Positions 59,645 to 64,000 of a stretch of 64,000 nucleotides of DNA are shown in pieces. The position numbers were made by a program, and so were the translations under genes. Position 1 is the first letter of the stretch. The number at the start of each line of letters is the position of its first letter. The notes beneath the pieces were generated by a model that saw only the letters and a program-made list of their open reading frames with translations, was not told where the DNA came from and made no database searches. Source of the stretch: JBBRMW01 sp038239365 (GTDB lineage Bacteria; Chloroflexota; Anaerolineae; Aggregatilineales; UBA2796); assembly GCA_038239365.1 (NCBI GenBank), contig JBBSEU010000001.1, positions 1-64,000 on the forward strand. Reading direction: 5' to 3'.

Positions 59645-60424
59645 ATGATGACAGGTTTTCGTGTTGGGGTTCAGCTTCACCCGCAGCTAACAACGTATGC
59701 TTCGTATGCGGACGCGGTTCGCCAATCTGAGGCGATGGGTGTCGATAGTATCTGGAACTGGGATCACTTCTTTCCGCTGTATGGCGACCCGAATGGCAAT
59801 CACTTCGAGGGCTGGACGCTGCTGACGGCAATGGCGACGCTGACGCAGCGTGCCCAGATCGGGTGTCTGGTGACGTGCAACACCTATCGCAACCCGGCGC
59901 TGCTGACGCACATGGCAAAGACGATTGATCACATCAGCGGCGGACGGTTGATCATTGGGTTGGGCGCGGGTTGGTTTGAGCGCGATTACAAAGAATTTGG
60001 TTACGAGTTCGGCACAGCGGCGGATCGGCTGCGCGCGCTAGGTGAGTCGCTGCCGATTATCAAGCAGCGCATGGCCGCCGAAGTACCCGCGCCAGTACGC
60101 AACCCGATCCCGATTCTGATTGGTGGCGGTGGCGAAAAAGTGACACTTAAGCTGACTGCTCAATACGCTGATCTGTGGAATAGTTTTGGCCCGGCTGAAC
60201 AATGGCAGCATAAGAACAACGTCCTGAATGAATGGTGTGAAAAAGTGGGTCGCAATCCGGCAGAGATCGAACGCACGATTGCGGTTTCGGCAGAAGACCC
60301 GGCAGACGCCCTTGATCAGTTCGCCAACGCGGGCGCAACGCACATGATTATCTCGATGGGACATCCCTGGGATTTCAAGCGAATCGAACAAGCAATTCAG
60401 TGGCGTGACGCGGCAAATAAGTAA
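59645..60424 (+). CDS. LLM-class (F420-type) flavin-dependent oxidoreductase
   Basis: A 259-residue TIM-barrel protein of the luciferase-like superfamily: FRVGVQLHPQLTTYASYADAVRQSEAMGVDSIWNWDHFF, GCLVTCNTYRNPALLTHMAKTIDHISGGRLIIGLGAGWFERDYKEFGYEF, and NPIPILIGGGGEKVTLKLTAQYADLWN. The sequence is like the F420-dependent LLM subfamilies rather than bacterial luciferase. It is shorter than most (about 300-340) but has a full pattern. The ATG at 59645 has AAGGG about 8 bases upstream. It is followed by a strong terminator. Confidence 0.9.
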   Translation: MMTGFRVGVQLHPQLTTYASYADAVRQSEAMGVDSIWNWDHFFPLYGDPNGNHFEGWTLLTAMATLTQRAQIGCLVTCNTYRNPALLTHMAKTIDHISGGRLIIGLGAGWFERDYKEFGYEFGTAADRLRALGESLPIIKQRMAAEVPAPVRNPIPILIGGGGEKVTLKLTAQYADLWNSFGPAEQWQHKNNVLNEWCEKVGRNPAEIERTIAVSAEDPADALDQFANAGATHMIISMGHPWDFKRIEQAIQWRDAANK

Positions 60425-60437
60425 ATCAGTTCTAGCG

Positions 60438-60469
60438 GGTGGGCTTCAACAAAGGAAGCCCACCGTTTT
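60438..60469 (+). terminator. Intrinsic terminator after the LLM oxidoreductase gene
   Basis: GGTGGGCTTC (60438-60447) and GAAGCCCACC (60455-60464) form a perfect 10-bp stem with a 7-base loop, followed by GTTTT. It ends the plus-strand unit and also lies just past the end of the minus-strand cassette gene. Confidence 0.75.
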
Positions 60470-60495
60470 CGGATCAAACGCTCTGATTGAATACT

Positions 60496-60804
60496 CTATT
60501 CGCCGCGCATCGCCCTTAGCTGTGCCAGGATCGCCCGATAGGCGGCCACCGCTTCGTGACGCTGTGCCAGCATCTTATCAGACAGTTCGACGGCTTGCCG
60601 CGTGGTTTCGCGCGCCATGCCAATATCGGTATACACTTCGTCGGCGCGCTGCTCGATGTTGCTGAGGAAGTCGTAGATGGCAGATGTACTTTCTTCGCCG
60701 GTCCGCATCATCTCACGCGCCATATCGATCTGTTCAAACAGGCGCAGCAGTGATTGATCGGCCTGATCCAGCGGATCGCTGTGCAGAAAACTTGAAGGTT
60801 TCAT
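60496..60804 (-). CDS. Small helical protein, cassette copy 2 (gene B2)
   Basis: A 102-residue protein in the same place as the B gene of copy 1, starting at ATG 60804 and overlapping the upstream gene by ATGA. It starts MKPSSFL and is nearly all helical with coiled-coil-like periodicity (LLRLFEQIDMAREMMRTGEESTSAIYDFLSNIEQ, ADEVYTDIGMARETTRQAVELSDKMLAQ). Size and helical make-up recall WXG100-like helical hairpins, but no WxG is present and no secretion gene is nearby, so I do not make that call. Identity with B1 is low by eye. Confidence 0.65.
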   Translation of the reverse strand: MKPSSFLHSDPLDQADQSLLRLFEQIDMAREMMRTGEESTSAIYDFLSNIEQRADEVYTDIGMARETTRQAVELSDKMLAQRHEAVAAYRAILAQLRAMRGE

Positions 60805-61160
60805 GAACCACGCTCCGCCTGTGCGCGCTGCTGCCAGCGTTCACGTACTGCCTGCCGCTGTCGTTCCACATCATCACACAGCGCGACATAGCGTGCTTGT
60901 GCCTGCTCGAATATGGCGTACAGATCGGCGTCCATTTCGTCGGGCGTGCGGAACAGGCGATGTGTTTGCAAGCCTGTGTCCTGGCTATTCTTTTTGAGTA
61001 GCAATTCCTGACCGGGCGCGAGTCCGGTACGAAATACGGGCGGCTCAGCGCCGGGGACTTGTGCCGGGAGCAGCCCGGCGATTCGGGGCGCGGCCAGCAT
61101 CAACAAGGGCGGCGGGAAATGGGAATATGAAGCGGGCGCAGATTGAGGTACAATTTGCAT
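60801..61160 (-). CDS. Small protein with conserved APRIAGLL head, cassette copy 2 (gene A2)
   Basis: The 119 residues start at ATG 61160. The head has ASYSHFP, LMLAAPRIAGLL and AQVP, the same pattern as gene A1. The tail differs: a linker with GLAPGQELLLKK, then a charged helix from FRTPDEMDADLYAIFEQAQARYVALCDDVERQRQAVRERW. The 5' end of the gene is also similar to A1 in DNA, with an identical 14-base stretch GCTTCATATTCCCA and an AAAGGATT leader. There is no signal peptide. It is followed by B2 with a 4-base overlap. Confidence 0.74.
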   Translation of the reverse strand: MQIVPQSAPASYSHFPPPLLMLAAPRIAGLLPAQVPGAEPPVFRTGLAPGQELLLKKNSQDTGLQTHRLFRTPDEMDADLYAIFEQAQARYVALCDDVERQRQAVRERWQQRAQAERGS

Positions 61161-61236
61161 CGGAAACTAATCCTTTCTTGTGCGGCGAATCGCTCGTGTC
61201 TGGGTGTTCGCCGTGCATCACTCAACATTCAATTAG

Positions 61237-61265
61237 ATGATACGTTAGTTATTCTGGCTTGTCAA
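61237..61265 (-). promoter_or_regulatory. Promoter of cassette copy 2 small genes
   Basis: On the minus strand TTGACA (61265-61260), exactly 17 bases, then TATCAT (61242-61237), matching the layout of copy 1. An inverted repeat CGGCGAA/TTCGCCG (61183-61189, 61207-61213) lies in the leader. Confidence 0.72.
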
Positions 61266-61291
61266 GTAATTCCTCATTTTCAGGTCGCAGC

Positions 61292-61669
61292 GTGAAAACA
61301 CGGATCGGAATCCGCATAGATCGGCTTATCAAACTGCGTGAAGAACGTGGTTGGTCACAACGGGAACTTGCTCGACGTTGCGATTTAAGCGACTCGATGG
61401 TTCAAAAGTACGAGACGGCGGCTAGTGATCCTACATCTTATACTATCATTCTTTTGGCAGGTACATTAGACGTAAGTACCGATTATTTGTTAGGTGTGAC
61501 AGATGATCCACGAAGAAATGTTAGTGATGGCGCGCTCGATCAGGTAGAACGCTTCCTGGTAGAAACCTATCGGCATAAGGGCTGGAGCGGTATCGCTCAT
61601 TTAGGCGTCGAGGAATTATCGAAGTTTGCGCCCGATGCCCAAAGACGCACCGGGAAACGATCAGATTGA
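61292..61669 (+). CDS. XRE-family regulator of cassette copy 2
   Basis: A 125-residue protein from GTG 61292, the start that aligns with the other regulator (IGI-RIDRLIKLREERGWSQREL versus IGIALRTDRLRKAREQKGWSQREL). The helix-turn-helix region includes RRCDLSDSMVQKYETAASDP, then LLAGTLDVSTDYLLGVTDDP, and the subfamily C-terminus GWSGIAHLGVEELSK plus a short basic tail. It is divergent from the small genes A2 and B2 across 131 bases. Its stop overlaps the start of the deaminase gene (TGATG), so the two are co-translated. Confidence 0.87.
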   Translation: MKTRIGIRIDRLIKLREERGWSQRELARRCDLSDSMVQKYETAASDPTSYTIILLAGTLDVSTDYLLGVTDDPRRNVSDGALDQVERFLVETYRHKGWSGIAHLGVEELSKFAPDAQRRTGKRSD

Positions 61670-62082
61670 TGTCGCAAATCAGCAATGCCGCGCTCATCGA
61701 AAAGGCCGCCGCCGTCCTTAACCCGATCAAGCTGGCTGATCATTGGGTGGGCGATGTGGGCAGCGCACTCATCACCGATCAGGGCAATATTTACCTGGGT
61801 GTGTGCATGGACATCAGTTCGGGCATTGGTTTTTGTGCCGAACATAGCGCCATCGCCGCGATGGTCACGGCAGGTGAATACCGGATCGAAAAGATCGTCG
61901 CCGTCTGGAAAGATGACAAAGGGCTTTACGTGCTATCTCCCTGTGGGCGCTGCCGAGAGTTCATCCGCCAGATTCACAAGGATAATTTGCAGACCGAAGT
62001 GATCTTAGACGTGGATAAAGTGGCGCGGCTGGCCGAACTGCTGCCCTACCACGATTGGTTTCATCCCCTGTCGAAGGGTTAA
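61669..62082 (+). CDS. Cytidine/blasticidin-S deaminase-like protein
   Basis: A 137-residue zinc deaminase. The metal and catalytic motif is CAE at Cys56-Glu58 (GFCAEHSAIAAM) and PCGRC at Cys92 and Cys95, as in the CDA and blasticidin-S deaminase group. The N-terminal helix region is short. It likely deaminates cytidine or a related base, substrate not certain. ATG 61669 overlaps the regulator stop by one base. It converges with the WD40 gene, overlapping by 4 bases at the stops. Confidence 0.88.
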   Translation: MSQISNAALIEKAAAVLNPIKLADHWVGDVGSALITDQGNIYLGVCMDISSGIGFCAEHSAIAAMVTAGEYRIEKIVAVWKDDKGLYVLSPCGRCREFIRQIHKDNLQTEVILDVDKVARLAELLPYHDWFHPLSKG

Positions 62083-63062
62083 CCCCACACAATTACCGTA
62101 TTATCTTTGCTACCGGATGCGATCCGCGCGCCATCACTCGAAAACGCAATGCTATGCACCTTATCAGTGTGCCGCCGCAAGACCCCAATCGGATAAGGGC
62201 GGCGGTCATCAATACGCCATAAACGGATCGTATGGTCACTTGAGGCAGACGCTAGTCGCAAGCCGTCCGGCGAAAAAGCCACGCATTGAACGCAGTCTTC
62301 ATGCGCGCGGAGCGTGATCGGCACGGCATAGCGAAGCGTCGTCAGATCGTGTGGCAACAGCGATAAATCCCAGATTTTGACGGTGCCATCATAACTGCCC
62401 GATGCCAGCCGCCGTCCGTCAGGTGAAAAGGCGGCACTCGTCACACCATCGGTATGGCTGCGAAGGGTCACCAACGGTGCGGTAGTTTGCCTGTTCAGGA
62501 TAGCGCGCAAATCCCACAACAGCAGCGTATTATCCATGCTGGTCGAAATCAACCAGCGCGCGTTAGGTGATACTACCACCTGATAAACATGACCGTTGTG
62601 CCCACTCAGAGCAATCGGCGGGCGCTGCGGCTTTTCCAGATCGATCAGCCGCACAACGTTGTCCGTGCCGCCGGAGATCAGCCAGCGTTCATCGGGAGTG
62701 AAGGTCACACTGTAGACCGCGCCCGAATGCGCTTCCAGTCCGAGTCGCAACCAGGCGGCCAGTCTGCGCCGAAGGGCAAGCTGCCATAAGCGAACCCGGT
62801 GATCATTGCTGCCTGTCGCCAGCCAACTGTGTCGTGGCGAAAAAGTGACGCTGGAAACTGAACCCGCGTGCCCTTCGAGTGTTGAGTCAAGTCGCTCCGC
62901 CGATAAATCCCACAGTTTGACCGTGTTATCGTAGCTGCCAGAGGCCAGATAGCGAGGGTTTGCAGAAAGGCTTGCAAAGGCGACGCTGTACACCGTTTGA
63001 GTGTGGCCGCGTAGCGTCATGAGCGGCTCAAATTTCCCGGATCGGCTGAGTGGCGCAACCAT
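62079..63062 (-). CDS. Seven-repeat WD40 protein
   Basis: The 327-residue protein is made of seven WD40 repeats, each with GH, SVAFSPDGRRLASGS and IWDL-type signatures (for example TLRGHTQTVYSVAF, VTLRSHTDGVTSAAFSPDG, HEDCVQCVAFSPDGLRLASASSD). That makes one complete seven-bladed propeller with no other domain, signal peptide or membrane helix. It resembles the propeller half of the kinase at 7457 and likely is a protein-binding scaffold. It lies next to a response regulator-FHA gene on the same strand with a 30-base gap, so a shared signalling role is possible. Confidence 0.9.
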   Translation of the reverse strand: MVAPLSRSGKFEPLMTLRGHTQTVYSVAFASLSANPRYLASGSYDNTVKLWDLSAERLDSTLEGHAGSVSSVTFSPRHSWLATGSNDHRVRLWQLALRRRLAAWLRLGLEAHSGAVYSVTFTPDERWLISGGTDNVVRLIDLEKPQRPPIALSGHNGHVYQVVVSPNARWLISTSMDNTLLLWDLRAILNRQTTAPLVTLRSHTDGVTSAAFSPDGRRLASGSYDGTVKIWDLSLLPHDLTTLRYAVPITLRAHEDCVQCVAFSPDGLRLASASSDHTIRLWRIDDRRPYPIGVLRRHTDKVHSIAFSSDGARIASGSKDNTVIVWG

Positions 63063-63092
63063 AAGCGTTTGCCTGATTCTAGTGAATGTTAC

Positions 63093-63986
63093 CTAGCGTT
63101 CCGAAATCTCCGTTTCTGAGAGGAAATAGACGTGCATTCGCAGCCCACCCAACCGTATTTCATCGCCATTTTTAAGAGGATGCGGCTGATTCGGCATCAG
63201 CGAATAACCGTTAACAAAAGTGCCATTGGCGCTGTTGTTATCCTCGACCTCAACGTTTGCGCCAACGCGCCGTATCGTTGCATGGACACGTGAAACGCCT
63301 TTATCAAACGCCTGATATGACTCCAGATCAACATGCGCTTTGGCTGACTGCCCGGTAAGCTGCCGTCCGAGTGTCAACTGCGGCTGCACCACCGCGGTCA
63401 ATGGTTCGCGGAAATTATCAATAAATAACACAATCGTGTCTTTGCGCGTCTCTGCCGGGATGAAGTCGAGCCGGGCAGTACCCGTGAGTCGTTTGGTCTT
63501 CATCGACGGGTTAGCCGCTTCGCTGCTATAGACAAGCGTGCTGATCACCCGCGTCAGTTCTTTCCAATCGACGGGTTTTGCTATGAAAACATCTGCACCC
63601 GCTTCCATCGCACCACGAACCGATTCTTTATCGTTCAGGGCGCTCACCACAATAATCGGAATCGAGGGTAGCTGCGTATCACGGCGCACGTAACGGCACA
63701 GTTCCAGGCCGCGAATGCCGGGCAGCATCAGATCAAGCATGATCGCGCTGGGTGTCAGATGATTGAGCGCACGAATGGCAGTAACCAGTTCGCGCGCCGA
63801 CTGCACTACATAACCGCCGCGCTCTAAGGCCACACGAAACATTTCGGAGAGGTTTTGATCGTCCTCGACAACGAGTATGCGCTGTCCCGTGCCTTTGGTG
63901 GGCACACCTGCAAACGATAGTTCCTCACGCATAGCCAGGATACTGGTTTTGCGGGGGCGTGCCCGAAGGCTGATTTCCCCCTTCAT
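63093..63986 (-). CDS. Response regulator receiver with C-terminal FHA domain
   Basis: The 297-residue protein has a receiver domain (about 35-152): ILVVEDDQNLSEMFR with the acidic pair, phospho-acceptor Asp85 in IMLDLMLPG, and Lys137 in IAKPVDW, all present. A linker follows, then an FHA domain at 203-290 with LGR (206-208), SRVHA (232-236) and NGTFVNG (254-260), close in sequence to the FHA of the Wzz-kinase at 11735. There is no DNA-binding output domain. Thus the signal is probably passed on by phosphothreonine-dependent binding. The start at ATG 63986 lies 14 bases from the window edge; ATG 63932 is an alternative. The partner histidine kinase is not in view. Confidence 0.88.
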   Translation of the reverse strand: MKGEISLRARPRKTSILAMREELSFAGVPTKGTGQRILVVEDDQNLSEMFRVALERGGYVVQSARELVTAIRALNHLTPSAIMLDLMLPGIRGLELCRYVRRDTQLPSIPIIVVSALNDKESVRGAMEAGADVFIAKPVDWKELTRVISTLVYSSEAANPSMKTKRLTGTARLDFIPAETRKDTIVLFIDNFREPLTAVVQPQLTLGRQLTGQSAKAHVDLESYQAFDKGVSRVHATIRRVGANVEVEDNNSANGTFVNGYSLMPNQPHPLKNGDEIRLGGLRMHVYFLSETEISER

Positions 63987-64000
63987 ATGACCCAGGTACA

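Noticed and set aside
60496..60804. WXG100/ESX-type secreted protein
   Set aside because: Size and helices fit, but there is no WxG motif and no secretion ATPase or partner gene nearby.

Overview
The window looks like part of a chromosome from a member of the Chloroflexota, most likely Anaerolineae-like. This is inferred from the mix of genes: a NuoI with a long Ala/Pro tail, a WD40-fused Ser/Thr kinase, a YvcK/CofD-type protein next to gap-pgk, secreted proteins with beta-helix and propeller-like repeats, F420-type flavin enzymes and BY-kinase/FHA fusions. No rRNA or marker gene is present to prove it. Genes are densely packed and many are coupled by ATGA or TGATG overlaps. GTG and TTG starts are common. 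I saw no tRNA, rRNA, CRISPR array, transposase or phage gene.

Bases 1-11700 are mainly housekeeping: the end of nuoI (+), then on the minus strand a RibD/DHFR-like reductase, an anchored C39-type peptidase with TPRs, uppP, pgk, gap, a YvcK-family protein, a kinase-WD40 protein, a DUF1461-type membrane protein and a membrane-fused spermidine-synthase-like protein.

Bases 11735-43852 are a large surface-glycan locus. It holds a Wzz/tyrosine-kinase protein with a C-terminal FHA domain, a secreted beta-helix protein, an O-antigen-ligase-type protein, six glycosyltransferases or glycosyltransferase-like proteins, a pyruvyltransferase-like protein, a PglC-type initiating sugar transferase, an ABC exporter, a NusG-type antiterminator and a WbpM/PglF-type dehydratase. 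Inside it is a near-complete pseudaminic acid pathway (pseB, pseC, pseG, pseI and two CMP-sugar synthetases). No PseH acetyltransferase is seen. An ArnA/Fmt-type formyltransferase and an AAC(3)-aminopeptidase-like fusion sit in its place.

Bases 43853-50486 hold an AT-rich gap, a ribose-type sugar ABC operon whose ATPase lacks the first-domain Walker A lysine, and a FAD-dependent amine/amino-acid oxidase. Bases 51869-57492 are a complete branched-chain amino-acid (liv) ABC operon with a consensus promoter. Next come a DMT exporter with no standard start codon, an NmrA-like oxidoreductase behind a TetR-like palindrome, a DUF385/Ddn-type protein and an LLM-class F420-type oxidoreductase.

The most novel feature is a small module present twice in inverted orientation, at 50509-51717 and 60496-61669. 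In each copy an XRE regulator is divergent from two overlapping small genes. The first small gene of each shares an N-terminal ASYS-FP-LML-APRIAGLL block, followed by unrelated-looking charged helical tails; the second encodes a helical protein. Both copies have TTGACA-17-TATNAT promoters, similar AAAGGATT leaders and a 4-base ATGA gene overlap. I do not recognise this module. The window ends with a cytidine deaminase, a seven-repeat WD40 protein and a response regulator-FHA protein.
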